From contig AMFN01000003.1 of the NCBI GenBank assembly GCA_000302695.1, positions 744,001 through 808,000 of the forward strand: a stretch of 64,000 bases of DNA, in the 5' to 3' direction. This DNA is from Enterobacteriaceae bacterium LSJC7. GTDB lineage: Bacteria; Pseudomonadota; Gammaproteobacteria; Enterobacterales; Enterobacteriaceae. Positions 10,865-20,599 of the stretch are shown piece by piece; position 1 is the stretch's first letter, and each line of letters opens with the position of its first letter. The notes beneath the pieces were generated by a model. That model did not search any database. It saw only the letters and a list, made by a program, of their open reading frames with translations, and had not been told where the DNA came from. The position numbers were made by a program, and so were the translations under genes.

Positions 10865-11977
10865 ATGAATCTGGACAACTATTTTGCCGAACTGGCACAG
10901 CTGGTTAACGTCGATTGTGGCACACACACGCCTGAAGGCGTGGCTCAGGTGGCAGAGATTATCAGTGGCTTGTGGCGTGCGGAAGGCTGGCAGGTACAAC
11001 GCGTCAACCTCGGCGCAGAAGTCGGTCCGGGCGTGCTGGTCACCAACAAGCCGGATGCCTCACACTACGACGTGCTGCTGGTAGGCCATCTCGATACCGT
11101 CTTTCCGCCCGGCACTGTCGCCGAGCGTCCGATGAGCCTGAGCGCCACCCACGCGATGGGACCGGGTGTCTCAGACATGAAAAGTGGCTTACTGAACATG
11201 CTGTGGGCGCTGCGCGGGCTGGATGAGGCACACACATCGCGCCTGAGTATTGCCGTTGCCATGAACCCGGACGAAGAAACAGGCTCAGAGTACTCTCATC
11301 AGTGGTTAAGCGAACTGGCGCTGCGTTCTAAAACCGTGCTGGTATGTGAAGCCGCACGCGCCGACGGCTCGCTGGTGAAAGCCCGCAAAGGTGTTGCCGG
11401 TTATCGTCTTACTTTCAACGGTAAAGCCGCCCACGCGGGCAACGAGCCGGAAAAAGGCCGTTCGGCGATTAACGCACTGGCACAGGCGATTGGCGCTATC
11501 AATGCTCTGGCAAACCCAGAGCTTGGCACCACGCTCAATTTTGGTGTCGTGCACGGCGGCGATGCGGCCAACGTAGTGCCAGCCTGTGCCGAAGCCGAGC
11601 TTGACGTTCGCTTCTGGCGCAATGACGAATATCAGCGCATCAGCGAACAATTGCAGGCGCTGTGCGATAGCGGATTTCTCGACGGCGTCACCACCACGCT
11701 TGTACGCACCACCCATAAACCGGCGATGGCCGCCGATGCAGGCACCCAGGCGCTGATGCAACTGGTGGAGCAGGCAGGTCGTGAAGAAGATGTGGCCATC
11801 AGCTGGCAGGCCGTGGGCGGCGGCAGCGATGCCAACCTGACATCCTCATTGGGTATTCCCACGCTCGACGGCTTCGGTCCGGTTGGTGCGGGTTTCCACG
11901 GCCCGGATGAGTATCTGGAAATTGACTCCATCGAGCCGCGTATTCGTTTGTTAAGAAGAGTGATCGCCTCGCTGTAA
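10865..11977 (+). CDS. M20 family metallopeptidase (glutamate carboxypeptidase-like)
   Basis: Cytoplasmic dizinc peptidase of 370 residues; no signal peptide. Metal ligands of the M20 family are in place: His75 and Asp77 in VGHLDTV, Asp104 in GVSDMKSG, the Glu137-Glu138 pair in PDEETGSE and His345 in GFHGPDEY. The lid/dimerisation domain (about 175-285) contains AAHAGNEPEKGRSAI. Overall closest to carboxypeptidase G2/ArgE-like enzymes that cleave C-terminal glutamate or related amide bonds. It is the third gene of the yjiHG-like operon, whose E. coli equivalent carries the unrelated isoaspartyl dipeptidase IadA. The exact substrate cannot be read from sequence. Confidence 0.85.
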   Translation: MNLDNYFAELAQLVNVDCGTHTPEGVAQVAEIISGLWRAEGWQVQRVNLGAEVGPGVLVTNKPDASHYDVLLVGHLDTVFPPGTVAERPMSLSATHAMGPGVSDMKSGLLNMLWALRGLDEAHTSRLSIAVAMNPDEETGSEYSHQWLSELALRSKTVLVCEAARADGSLVKARKGVAGYRLTFNGKAAHAGNEPEKGRSAINALAQAIGAINALANPELGTTLNFGVVHGGDAANVVPACAEAELDVRFWRNDEYQRISEQLQALCDSGFLDGVTTTLVRTTHKPAMAADAGTQALMQLVEQAGREEDVAISWQAVGGGSDANLTSSLGIPTLDGFGPVGAGFHGPDEYLEIDSIEPRIRLLRRVIASL

Positions 11978-12031
11978 GCACGTCATGCCGTTTGTTGCAC
12001 GCAGCCCGCGGTGCAACAGAACACTAAAGAA

Positions 12032-12062
12032 AAAGCCACTTCAGTATGAAGTGGCTTTTTTA
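12032..12062 (+). terminator. Terminator after the YjiH/YjiG/M20 operon
   Basis: Stem AAAGCCACTTCA / TGAAGTGGCTTT followed by a T run; the sequence is near-symmetric so it can also stop transcription coming from yfcD. Confidence 0.85.
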
Positions 12063-12153
12063 TCTCGCTGGCGGGAAGCATTCCCCCGTAAGGGCTATCG
12101 CCTGCTATCCCGCCTGGTTAACATGGCTACTGGCGGGACGGCTTTCGCCTTGT

Positions 12154-12813
12154 TCACTCCGCGTCGCGGGCAACCTCGGTACTGTCCGGCTCAGCGGCCG
12201 ACTTTACCTCTTCGTCTTTTACCGCGCTGGCTTTGGCCGCTTTGGCTCTCTTCGCCTTCGCAGCGCTCTCCTGCCCTGCCTCGTCGCTCTTGCGCGGCTC
12301 GTTTCCGGCGTTGCGACTCATCCACAATGCCAGCGCCTTCAGAGAGTCCGGCGTAAATTCATCACAGCGTGCGGTGATTTCTTCCGGCGTCAGCCAGCAC
12401 ACTTCACTGATTTCTTCTTCCTGAAGCGCAAACGGCCCGTGCGACACGCAGCTGAACAGCCCGCCCCAGACGCGACAGTTTGGGTCTTCAAAATAAAACT
12501 GGCCATGCTCGGCAAACGGCACGCCTGCAATCCCCAGTTCCTCCTCGGCCTCGCGGCGCGCCGAATCCAGCAGCGGCTCATCGGCCTGTACCACACCGCC
12601 CGCGGTGGCATCCAGCATACCAGGCAGAAAATCTTTCGTCTCGGTACGGCGCTGCGCCAGGATTTTCCCCATTCCGTCATGCACCACGATATAGGTCGCG
12701 CGGTGTCGCAGGCGCTGTGCCCGCATTTGCTCACGGCTGGCCTGCGCAATGACATCGTTATCTTCGTTAACGATATCCACCCACTCCGTACCAGTTTGAC
12801 TCTGCTCCACCAT
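12154..12813 (-). CDS. yfcD: Nudix hydrolase YfcD with a long charged C-terminal tail
   Basis: Cytoplasmic Nudix enzyme. The IDI-like Nudix box runs [24 protein letters not shown] in positions about 71-94, with the diagnostic G, REAEEEL and G residues. Residues 9-170 match E. coli YfcD closely. The E. coli protein is 180 residues; this one is 219 because of a 40-residue Lys/Ala/Glu-rich tail that looks disordered. Substrate unknown. It replaces nothing and is in the E. coli position except that yfcC is missing upstream. Confidence 0.9.
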   Translation of the reverse strand: MVEQSQTGTEWVDIVNEDNDVIAQASREQMRAQRLRHRATYIVVHDGMGKILAQRRTETKDFLPGMLDATAGGVVQADEPLLDSARREAEEELGIAGVPFAEHGQFYFEDPNCRVWGGLFSCVSHGPFALQEEEISEVCWLTPEEITARCDEFTPDSLKALALWMSRNAGNEPRKSDEAGQESAAKAKRAKAAKASAVKDEEVKSAAEPDSTEVARDAE

Positions 12814-12908
12814 CGGGAAACCTTCTTTGTCTCGGGCGCTCTACTGGCGCATTGATGTTCGGGATGCAGCCCACTCAGATCATGAAGCCAGGCGCTGTCC
12901 GGTGTAAC

Positions 12909-13463
12909 TTACGGCGTAATCTCAACGCGTGCAATAACCGCGTCGTCTTCCAGTGCGTGAACGCTCAGAACAGCACCATCCAGCATGCCGTAGCTGGCGG
13001 CAAAACCGCCTTTCGGGATGCTCACCGAGCCGGGGTTAAACAGCGTAATGCCGTCTTCACGACGCTCGGCCACAGGAATATGAGTATGACCATAGATCAA
13101 CGCATCGCCAGCAGCGAGCGGCGGCAGGTTATCGGGATAATAGAGATGACCGTGGGTCAGAAACAGCCTGCCCTGTTCCAGTAAAACCTGCTGCCAGGGT
13201 GCGGTTATGGGAAAGTGCAGCAGCATCTGGTCTACTTCGCTGTCGCAGTTGCCGCGCACCGCAATAATCCGCTCGGCCTCGGTGTTCAGGCGCTCGGCGA
13301 CCTGCGCCGGGTTATAGCCCTCAGGCAGCGCATTGCGCGGACCGTGATAGAGCACGTCACCCAGCAGCACCAGCCAGCGCGCGCCGCTTTGCGCAAAACG
13401 CGCCAGCACCTGCTCTGTTGCGGGCAACGAGCCGTGAATGTCCGATGCGAACATCAGTTTCAT
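12909..13463 (-). CDS. yfcE: Metallophosphodiesterase YfcE
   Basis: Calcineurin-like phosphodiesterase, 184 residues, same as E. coli YfcE, which hydrolyses phosphodiester bonds with Mn2+. Metal motifs in order: ASDIHGS (residues 6-12), LGDVLYHG, GNCDSE, LTHGH and YGHTH. A GGAGG box precedes the ATG. Located as in E. coli between yfcD and yfcF. Confidence 0.95.
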   Translation of the reverse strand: MKLMFASDIHGSLPATEQVLARFAQSGARWLVLLGDVLYHGPRNALPEGYNPAQVAERLNTEAERIIAVRGNCDSEVDQMLLHFPITAPWQQVLLEQGRLFLTHGHLYYPDNLPPLAAGDALIYGHTHIPVAERREDGITLFNPGSVSIPKGGFAASYGMLDGAVLSVHALEDDAVIARVEITP

Positions 13464-13508
13464 TCGTTAACCTCCGGGTAAATCAGATGGTTCGCAATAA
13501 TAACGGAT

Positions 13509-14171
<663 letters not shown>

Positions 14172-14339
14172 TTATGTTCCGCAGGTAAAAACTATACTCA
14201 AAATCCGACCTCTGCCACGCCCATTTGCGATACGGCGCTAACCCCACATTCTGAACCTCTTCCATTACCTGGTGCAGGCGTGGGCGGGTACGTGAACCTC
14301 ATGTATGATATTGCACTAAAACCTACCGGGAGCACCTGC

Positions 14340-14711
14340 ATGTCACATCAGCCAGACGCCATCATCCGCATAAAAAATCTGCGCCTGCGTACCTATATCG
14401 GCATCAATGAAGAAGAGAAAGCCAACCGCCAGGATGTGGTGATTAACGTTGAGCTACGTTACCCGGCAGATAAGGCGCGCGTCAGTGAAGATATCAATGA
14501 TGTACTCAACTATCGCACCATGACCAAGGCGATTATTCGCCACGTCGAGGAAAACCGCTTCGCGCTGTTGGAAAAATTGACGCAGGATGTGCTGAATATC
14601 GCATGCGAACATCCCTGGGTCACCTATGCTGAAGTGGAGATAGATAAACTTCACGCGCTGCGTTACGCCGACTCGGTGTCTGTGACAATGAGCTGGCAAC
14701 GCGAGCGCTAG
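14340..14711 (+). CDS. folX: Dihydroneopterin triphosphate 2'-epimerase FolX
   Basis: Pterin epimerase related to FolB; converts dihydroneopterin triphosphate to its 2' epimer, a step toward tetrahydromonapterin. 123 residues (E. coli 120). Conserved stretches [32 protein letters not shown] and [16 protein letters not shown] are visible. The frame is open from 14025, but only the ATG at 14340 gives the family N-terminus ([14 protein letters not shown]). yfcH starts 13 bases downstream, so they are likely one operon. Confidence 0.95.
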   Translation: MSHQPDAIIRIKNLRLRTYIGINEEEKANRQDVVINVELRYPADKARVSEDINDVLNYRTMTKAIIRHVEENRFALLEKLTQDVLNIACEHPWVTYAEVEIDKLHALRYADSVSVTMSWQRER

Positions 14712-14723
14712 CGGAGGATGCGC

Positions 14724-15617
14724 ATGAAGATAGTCATCACCGGCGCGACCGGACTCATCGGCCAACATCTGGTGCCTCGCTTGCTGGAGTTGGGTCATGA
14801 GGTCATTGCGGTTACGCGCGACCCTGGCAAAGCCCGCGCCCGGCTCGACCCACGCGTAGAAGTCTGGAAAGGACTGCACGAGCGCGAAAACCTCAACGGT
14901 ATTGATGCGGTCATCAACCTGGCAGGCGAGCCCATTGCCGACAAACGCTGGAGCGCTACCCAGAAAGAGCGGCTGTGCCAGAGCCGCTGGAAAACCACCG
15001 AGCGGCTGGTGGAACTGTTTAAAACCAGCCAGACGCCGCCTGCGGTGCTGATTTCTGGCTCTGCCACCGGCTATTACGGTGACCTTGGTGAAGTGGTTGT
15101 CACTGAAGAGGAACCACCTCACAACGAGTTCACGCACAAACTGTGCGCACGCTGGGAGCAAATCGCCAGCGCGGCACAAAACGAGCACACTCGCGTGTGC
15201 CTGCTGCGTACTGGGATTGTGCTGGCCCCGCAAGGTGGCATTCTGGGTAAGCTACTGCCGCTGTTCCGCTTAGGGCTGGGCGGGCCAAGCGGCAACGGGC
15301 GGCAGTATCTGCCGTGGATCCACATTGATGATATGGTCAGCGGCATTATCTGGCTACTGAGTCACGATCTGCGCGGTCCGTTTAACATGGTGTCGCCTTA
15401 TCCGGTACGCAACGAACAGTTTGCGCACACGCTGGGCCACGTACTGCACCGCCCGGCGTTTATGCGCCAGCCCACCGTCGCGCTGCGTCTGGCGATGGGT
15501 GAGTCCTCGGTACTGGTGCTGGGTGGCCAGCGCGCGCTCCCCAAACGGCTTGAAGCCTCCGGCTTTATCTTCCGCTGGTTTGATCTGGAGGAAGCACTGC
15601 ACGACGTGGTGCGCTAA
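14724..15617 (+). CDS. yfcH: NAD(P)-binding epimerase family protein YfcH
   Basis: Extended SDR-like protein (SDR39U1 type) with [14 protein letters not shown] at residues 7-20 and a C-terminal DUF1731 region ([16 protein letters not shown]). The role is unproven. Two in-frame ATGs exist: 14718 abuts the GGAGG box at 14713-14717, whereas 14724 is six bases away and yields 297 residues as in E. coli, so I use the latter. Paired with folX. Confidence 0.92.
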   Translation: MKIVITGATGLIGQHLVPRLLELGHEVIAVTRDPGKARARLDPRVEVWKGLHERENLNGIDAVINLAGEPIADKRWSATQKERLCQSRWKTTERLVELFKTSQTPPAVLISGSATGYYGDLGEVVVTEEEPPHNEFTHKLCARWEQIASAAQNEHTRVCLLRTGIVLAPQGGILGKLLPLFRLGLGGPSGNGRQYLPWIHIDDMVSGIIWLLSHDLRGPFNMVSPYPVRNEQFAHTLGHVLHRPAFMRQPTVALRLAMGESSVLVLGGQRALPKRLEASGFIFRWFDLEEALHDVVR

Positions 15618-15631
15618 CTGATACCAGCAAT

Positions 15632-15660
15632 AAAAAACGCCGACGATGTCGGCGTTTTTT
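15632..15660. terminator. Bidirectional terminator between yfcH and hisP
   Basis: 13-bp stem AAAAAACGCCGAC / GTCGGCGTTTTTT with a GAT loop between convergent genes. A and T tails on both sides support use from either direction. Confidence 0.9.
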
Positions 15661-15678
15661 ATGTCGTGAAGTCAGCGG

Positions 15679-16452
15679 CTATTTCAGCGATCCTGACAAA
15701 AACTGTTGCAGACGTGCGCTTTGCGGGTTGTCGAACACCTGCTCCGGCGTGCCTTCCTCTTCAATTTTGCCCTGATGCAGAAAAATCACATGGCTGGAGA
15801 CGTGGCGCGCGAAGCCCATTTCGTGGGTCACTACCACCATGGTTTTGCCCTCTTCGGCCAGCTGCTGCATGATGCGTAATACTTCACCCACCAGTTCCGG
15901 GTCCAACGCCGAGGTTGGCTCGTCAAACAGCAGCACCTCCGGCTCCATGGCCAGTGCGCGAGCAATGGAAACGCGCTGCTGCTGGCCGCCGGACAAATGC
16001 GCTGGGTACTTCACCTGCTCGCGCGCGTGAATGCCGACTTTTTCCAGATACTTCAGCGCCCGCGCTTTGGCTTCTGCCTTGCTCAGGCCCAGCACCTGCA
16101 CCGGCGCTTCCATCACGTTTTCCAGCACCGTCATGTGGCTCCACAGATTGAAGTGCTGGAACACCATTGTCAGGCGCGTGCGCAGCAGGCGCAGCTGATT
16201 TTTGTTGGCTACCTTCAGCTGGCCGTCTTTGTCGCGCACCAGGTTGATAGCCTGGTTGTTCACCACAATCGAGCCTTCGCTCGGCTTTTCGAGGAAGTTG
16301 ATACAGCGCAAAAAGGTACTTTTCCCGGAGCCGGACGAGCCGATAATGCTTATCACATCGCCCGCGTCAGCTTTGAGCGACACACCTTTTAGCACTTCAT
16401 GCTCACCGTAGCGCTTGTGCAGGTCAATTACGTTTAATTTATTCTCAGACAT
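15679..16452 (-). CDS. hisP: Histidine/LAO ABC transporter ATPase HisP
   Basis: ATP-hydrolysing subunit of the histidine and lysine/arginine/ornithine importer. 257 residues, same as E. coli. Walker [10 protein letters not shown] (about residue 39), signature [10 protein letters not shown], Walker [13 protein letters not shown] and the switch histidine in VVTHEMGFA. Last gene of hisJQMP, seven bases after hisM. Confidence 0.98.
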   Translation of the reverse strand: MSENKLNVIDLHKRYGEHEVLKGVSLKADAGDVISIIGSSGSGKSTFLRCINFLEKPSEGSIVVNNQAINLVRDKDGQLKVANKNQLRLLRTRLTMVFQHFNLWSHMTVLENVMEAPVQVLGLSKAEAKARALKYLEKVGIHAREQVKYPAHLSGGQQQRVSIARALAMEPEVLLFDEPTSALDPELVGEVLRIMQQLAEEGKTMVVVTHEMGFARHVSSHVIFLHQGKIEEEGTPEQVFDNPQSARLQQFLSGSLK

Positions 16453-16459
16453 CGTTCAC

Positions 16460-17179
16460 TCAGTGCGCAGAGGAGGACGGGTTCATATGCCGCAGCCAAC
16501 GCTTCTCTGCTTTACGAAACAGGCTAATCAGCACATACGAAATGATGAGATACAGTAGCGCAGCAATACCAAACGCCGTAAACGGCTGGTAGGTGGCGGA
16601 GTTGATATCACGGGCGATTTTCAGCAGATCCGGCACGGTGGCCGTAAACGCCAGCGCAGTGGAGTGCAGCATCAAAATCACCTCATTGCTGTAGGCCGGC
16701 AGCGAAATACGCAGCGCCGACGGCAGAATAATACAGCGATAAAGTTTAACGCGCGAAAAGCCGTAGGCGCGCGCGGCTTCAATTTCACCGGCAGGTACCG
16801 AGCGGATAGCACCGGCGAAAATCTCCGTGGTATAGGCACAGGTATTGAGCGTAAACGCCAGCACAGCGCAGTTAAGGCCGCTGCGAAAAAAGGCATTGAG
16901 AAACTCATTACCCTTAACGATTTCCAGCGTATACATGCCGGAATAGAACACCAGCAACTGTACGTACAGCGGCGTGCCGCGAAACACATAGGTAAAAAAC
17001 CAGATGGGCAACGAGATAAACTTATTGGGTGAGACGCGCCCGATGGCGAGAAACAGCGCCAGAATGCCGCCCATCAGCACCGAGGCAATCAGCAGCCATA
17101 GCGTAATCGCCACACCGGTAAAGCGGTAGCCGTCGGTCCACAGCAGTGATTTCCAGTACTCCTGAATAATCTCAATCAC
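16460..17179 (-). CDS. hisM: Histidine/LAO ABC transporter permease HisM
   Basis: Inner-membrane permease, 239 residues with about five membrane helices and the ABC-coupling EAA-type loop GEIEAARAYGFSRVKLYRCIILPSA. Works as a heterodimer with HisQ. Its start overlaps the hisQ stop by four bases (ATGA), typical of translational coupling. Confidence 0.97.
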   Translation of the reverse strand: MIEIIQEYWKSLLWTDGYRFTGVAITLWLLIASVLMGGILALFLAIGRVSPNKFISLPIWFFTYVFRGTPLYVQLLVFYSGMYTLEIVKGNEFLNAFFRSGLNCAVLAFTLNTCAYTTEIFAGAIRSVPAGEIEAARAYGFSRVKLYRCIILPSALRISLPAYSNEVILMLHSTALAFTATVPDLLKIARDINSATYQPFTAFGIAALLYLIISYVLISLFRKAEKRWLRHMNPSSSAH

Positions 17180-17862
17180 AGTTCGGCCCTCTTAACGCCT
17201 ACCGAATAGCGACGTTCAAGCCAGAACAGCACGCCGTTGGATACCGTGGTAAACACCAGGTAAATCGCGCCGCACACCACAGCGAAGTAGAACGGCTCCC
17301 AGGTGCTTTTCCCGGCAAGCTGCGTGGCCTTCACCACATCTTCCAGCCCCAACAGCGACACCAGCGCCGTCGCCTTGAGGATAACCTGCCAGTTATTACC
17401 AATACCGGGCAGCGCAAAGCGCATCATGGCCGGAAACAGAATGCGGCGAAAGGTCTGCGCCCCGGTAAAGCCATACGCGGTGGCAGCTTCAGTATGGCCC
17501 TTTGGCACGGCCATATAAGCACCGCGGAACGTTTCAGTGAAGTAAGCGCCGTAGATAAAACCCAGCGTGACGATGCCGGCCGCCATGGGGTCAATATCCC
17601 ACTGGGCAACGCCGATGGCATCGGTAATCACATTCAGCGCCATTTGCAGGCCGTAGAAAATCAGCAGCATTAGTACCAGATCCGGTACGCCGCGAATGAG
17701 CGTGGTGTAGGCTTCAAACAGTAATGCCAGCGGGCGGTTGTGCGAAAGCTTGGCCGCCGCACCCGCAAGGCCAATGATAACGGCAAGAACCAGAGAACTG
17801 AGCGCCAGCTCCAGCGTCACCAGCGCCCCTTTAAAAATGACTTCGGAAAACCCGTGCAGCAT
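17176..17862 (-). CDS. hisQ: Histidine/LAO ABC transporter permease HisQ
   Basis: Permease partner of HisM, 228 residues. The EAA-type loop is KGHTEAATAYGFTGAQTFRRILFPA. The frame is open from 17892, but the ATG at 17862 gives MLHGFSEVIFKGALVTLEL, which aligns with E. coli HisQ from its first residue. It lies 62 bases after hisJ in the same operon. Confidence 0.97.
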   Translation of the reverse strand: MLHGFSEVIFKGALVTLELALSSLVLAVIIGLAGAAAKLSHNRPLALLFEAYTTLIRGVPDLVLMLLIFYGLQMALNVITDAIGVAQWDIDPMAAGIVTLGFIYGAYFTETFRGAYMAVPKGHTEAATAYGFTGAQTFRRILFPAMMRFALPGIGNNWQVILKATALVSLLGLEDVVKATQLAGKSTWEPFYFAVVCGAIYLVFTTVSNGVLFWLERRYSVGVKRAEL

Positions 17863-17924
17863 GACGTCAAACTCTCCTGGCTTGCGCTGCACCCGGCTCA
17901 GGGCGCAGCGTGTCGCGGTTAACG

Positions 17925-18707
17925 TTAGCCGCCATAGACGTCAAAATCGAAATATTTCTTTGCCAGCTTTTCATAGGTGCCATCGGCGCGCATCTCGGCA
18001 AACGCTTTGTTGAGCGCTTCACGCAGTTCGTTGTCGTCTTTACGAATACCCATACCGGTACCTACGCCAAACAGCTTCTCATCGGCAATAGACGGACCAC
18101 CAAACTGGTATTTTTTACCGGCGGCGGTTTTCAGGAAGCCTTCGCTGGCCGCCACTTCGTCCTGGAAGGCCGCATCGATGCGCCCGGCGGTCAGGTCAGC
18201 GTAGATATTGTCCTGGCCCTGGTAGGAGACAATTTCAATGCCTTTAGCCGCCCAGTGAACGTTACCGTAAGTTTCCTGGGTGGTGCCCTGCAACACGCCC
18301 ACGCGCTTACCCTTGAGACTGTCGATGGTCGGCTGAATCGGTGAGCCTTTTGCCACTACCAGGCGGGAGTTGGCCGCGTACAGTTTGTCGGTGAACGCGA
18401 TTTCCTGCTGGCGCTTCTCGGTGATAGAAAGCGACGACATAATGGCGTCGATTTTCTTTGCTTTCAGCATCGGGATCAGCGCATCAAGCGGGCTTTCCAC
18501 AAACGTACATTTGGTTTCGATACGCTTGCACAGCTCTTTGGCGATATCGATATCAAAACCTACCAGCTGGCCGCTGGCATTTTTGGATTCAAACGGCGCG
18601 TAGGTTGGATCGGTGCCAATACGCACGTTCTGCGGCAACGCAGCGAATGCTGTAGAGACGCTGGAAAACGCCAGCGCCAGAGAAAGGGATAACACCAGCT
18701 TTTTCAT
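17925..18707 (-). CDS. hisJ: Periplasmic histidine-binding protein HisJ
   Basis: Type II solute-binding protein (SBP_bac_3), 260 residues. Sec signal peptide of about 22 residues (cut after AFA, before ALPQNVRIG). The ligand-pocket sequences [32 protein letters not shown] and [10 protein letters not shown] match E. coli HisJ. A near-perfect sigma-54 promoter lies about 55 bases upstream, so expression likely responds to nitrogen limitation. Paralogue of the adjacent argT. Confidence 0.97.
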   Translation of the reverse strand: MKKLVLSLSLALAFSSVSTAFAALPQNVRIGTDPTYAPFESKNASGQLVGFDIDIAKELCKRIETKCTFVESPLDALIPMLKAKKIDAIMSSLSITEKRQQEIAFTDKLYAANSRLVVAKGSPIQPTIDSLKGKRVGVLQGTTQETYGNVHWAAKGIEIVSYQGQDNIYADLTAGRIDAAFQDEVAASEGFLKTAAGKKYQFGGPSIADEKLFGVGTGMGIRKDDNELREALNKAFAEMRADGTYEKLAKKYFDFDVYGG

Positions 18708-18760
18708 ACTTATCCTCAGAGAATTATCTTTTTAGGCAAAACGTTTTTACATGTTGTGTT

Positions 18761-18776
18761 GGCAAGTATCGTGCCA
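18761..18776 (-). promoter_or_regulatory. Sigma-54 promoter of hisJQMP
   Basis: On the minus strand the sequence reads TGGCACGATACTTGCC. It matches the -24/-12 consensus TGGCACG-N4-TTGCW at every fixed base except the last; GG and GC are spaced correctly. Initiation about 12 bases downstream would leave a leader of about 45 bases before the hisJ ATG. Confidence 0.85.
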
Positions 18777-18931
18777 TTTTTCGGTCCTGGAGGCCAAAGC
18801 TTTTACGGCACAAAAGCGTCATTTTTTGCAGAGCCGATGCGTAATTATGCATCCCAAGCGTGCAACACAGGCGCAATTGCACAATACCAGGGCGCCGCTG
18901 CACCACTATGGCGCAACGGCGCCCGAGCGCG

Positions 18932-19711
18932 TTATTCACCGTAGACGTTAAAGTTGAAGTATTTTTTTGCCAGCTTGTCGTAGGTGCCATCAGCGCGGAT
19001 GTCTGCCAACGCCTTATTAAACGCGGCCTTCAGTTCGCCATCTTCCTTACGCAGCCCGGTTGCAGTCCCCATACCAAAATATTTTTTATTGATAACCGCA
19101 GGTCCGGCAAAGGCAAACGCCTTGCCCGCAGGCTGCTTGAGGAAGCCTTCGCTGGCCGCCACCTCATCCTGCAACGCCGCATCAAGACGCCCGGCGTCAA
19201 GATCGGAATAAATCAGATCCTGATTCTGATATGGCACAACCTCAACGCCCTTTGCGCGCCACAGATCGTTGGCATACGCTTCCTGGGTAGAACCCTGCAA
19301 TACGCCGACCTGTTTGCCTTTAAGACTTTCCACCGTTGGCGTAATCGGCGAGCCAGCACGGGCAATCAGGCGTGAATTGGCGCTATAGAGTTTGTCTGAG
19401 AAGGCAATTTCCTGCTCGCGCTTCTCGGTGATAGACAGTGAGGAGATAATGGCGTCGATTTTGCGTGCCTTAAGCTGCGGGATCAGCGCATCAAAATCAC
19501 TGCCCACCCAGGTACACTTAAGCTGCGCGCGTTTGCACATCTCGTTACCTAAATCGATATCAAACCCGACAAAATCCCCTTTAGCATCCTTTGACGAAAA
19601 CGGCGCGTAGGTCGCATCGGTGCCAATACGTACACTTTGCGGCAGTGCGGCCAGCGCCGAACCGGCAGAAAAACCCAGCAGTAATGCCAGTGTCAGAACC
19701 TGCTTTTTCAT
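18932..19711 (-). CDS. argT: Periplasmic lysine/arginine/ornithine-binding protein ArgT
   Basis: SBP_bac_3 binding protein, 259 residues, paralogous to HisJ and feeding the same HisQMP membrane complex. Signal peptide about 22 residues (cut after ALA, before ALPQSVRIG). Conserved [19 protein letters not shown] and [19 protein letters not shown]. It has its own sigma-54 promoter upstream. The 224 bases between argT and hisJ hold the hisJ promoter and no gene. Confidence 0.96.
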   Translation of the reverse strand: MKKQVLTLALLLGFSAGSALAALPQSVRIGTDATYAPFSSKDAKGDFVGFDIDLGNEMCKRAQLKCTWVGSDFDALIPQLKARKIDAIISSLSITEKREQEIAFSDKLYSANSRLIARAGSPITPTVESLKGKQVGVLQGSTQEAYANDLWRAKGVEVVPYQNQDLIYSDLDAGRLDAALQDEVAASEGFLKQPAGKAFAFAGPAVINKKYFGMGTATGLRKEDGELKAAFNKALADIRADGTYDKLAKKYFNFNVYGE

Positions 19712-19784
19712 AGTTAACCCTCAGAGAGCGGATTTTATTATCGGATGTGTGTTGTGCTGAGCGCCCAGGCGCTCACGGCTGCGC

Positions 19785-19800
19785 TGCACTTCTTATGCCA
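19785..19800 (-). promoter_or_regulatory. Sigma-54 promoter of argT
   Basis: Minus strand TGGCATAAGAAGTGCA: GG at -24 and GC at -12 with correct spacing. This resembles the known nitrogen-regulated argT promoter of enteric bacteria. The leader to the argT ATG would be about 60 bases. Confidence 0.8.
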
Positions 19801-19926
19801 TGTCTGCATAATCAAAGCGTAGCGGCAAACAAAAAGATAACAGCGCCACGCGGGAGCCGTAACAAAAAGAGGAAAGGAATGTTGGAGAATACGACAGCGC
19901 CAGCAATTTTGCCCCAGGATGGGGCA

Positions 19927-20508
19927 TCAGCGCACGCCGTTGGGACCTGGCCAGCGGGTAAACAAATCGTGGGGCAATTCGATATCAAACTGATCCAGCA
20001 CGCGGTTGACGGTCTGGTCAATCACATCCTGAATGCTCTGCGGGCGATGATAAAACGCCGGCAGCGGCGGCATGATGACGGCCCCCATTTCCGCCGCCTG
20101 GGTCATCAGCCGCAGGTGGCCCAGGTGCAGCGGCGTTTCACGCACGCACAGCACCAGCGGGCGGCGCTCTTTGAGTACCACGTCTGCGCTTCGGGTCAGC
20201 AGGCCGTCGGTGTAGCTGTTAACAATGCCGGAAAGGGTTTTCATGGAGCACGGCAGAATCACCATGCCGTGAGTGCGAAATGAACCGGAGGAGATGCTGG
20301 CAGCAATGTCGCGGGCGTCGTGCACGACATCGGCCAGCGCCTGCACATCGCGCAGCGCGTAATCGGTTTCCAGCGCCAGCGTCTGGCGTGCGGCCTGGCT
20401 CATTACGAGATGGGTTTGCACATTCTCCAGTTGCTTGAGCACTTCAAGCAGCCGCACGCCGTAAATCGCGCCGCTGGCACCGGAAATACCCACAATCAGT
20501 CGTTTCAT
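19927..20508 (-). CDS. ubiX: Flavin prenyltransferase UbiX
   Basis: Makes the prenylated FMN cofactor used by UbiD in ubiquinone synthesis. FMN-binding motif GISGASGAIYG at residues 7-17 and ISSGSFRTHGMVILPCSMKTL in the middle. 193 residues (E. coli 189). The ATG at 20508 matches the E. coli start MKRLIVG; the frame extends six residues further upstream. It follows purF at the end of the cvpA-purF-ubiX run, after a strong hairpin. Confidence 0.95.
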   Translation of the reverse strand: MKRLIVGISGASGAIYGVRLLEVLKQLENVQTHLVMSQAARQTLALETDYALRDVQALADVVHDARDIAASISSGSFRTHGMVILPCSMKTLSGIVNSYTDGLLTRSADVVLKERRPLVLCVRETPLHLGHLRLMTQAAEMGAVIMPPLPAFYHRPQSIQDVIDQTVNRVLDQFDIELPHDLFTRWPGPNGVR

Positions 20509-20568
20509 CTTACCTGCCCGTATCATCGTTCAAGGGCAAACTTTGCCGGATTATGGCAACAGATACAA

Positions 20569-20593
20569 GACGGCCCCCGTTACGGGGGCCGTC
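20569..20593 (-). terminator. Strong hairpin between purF and ubiX
   Basis: GACGGCCCCCGT / ACGGGGGCCGTC is an almost uninterrupted 12-bp palindrome. On the minus strand it is followed by TTGTATC, a poor T-tract. It probably attenuates ubiX expression or protects the purF mRNA 3' end rather than being a full terminator. Confidence 0.55.
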
Positions 20594-20599
20594 AGACGC

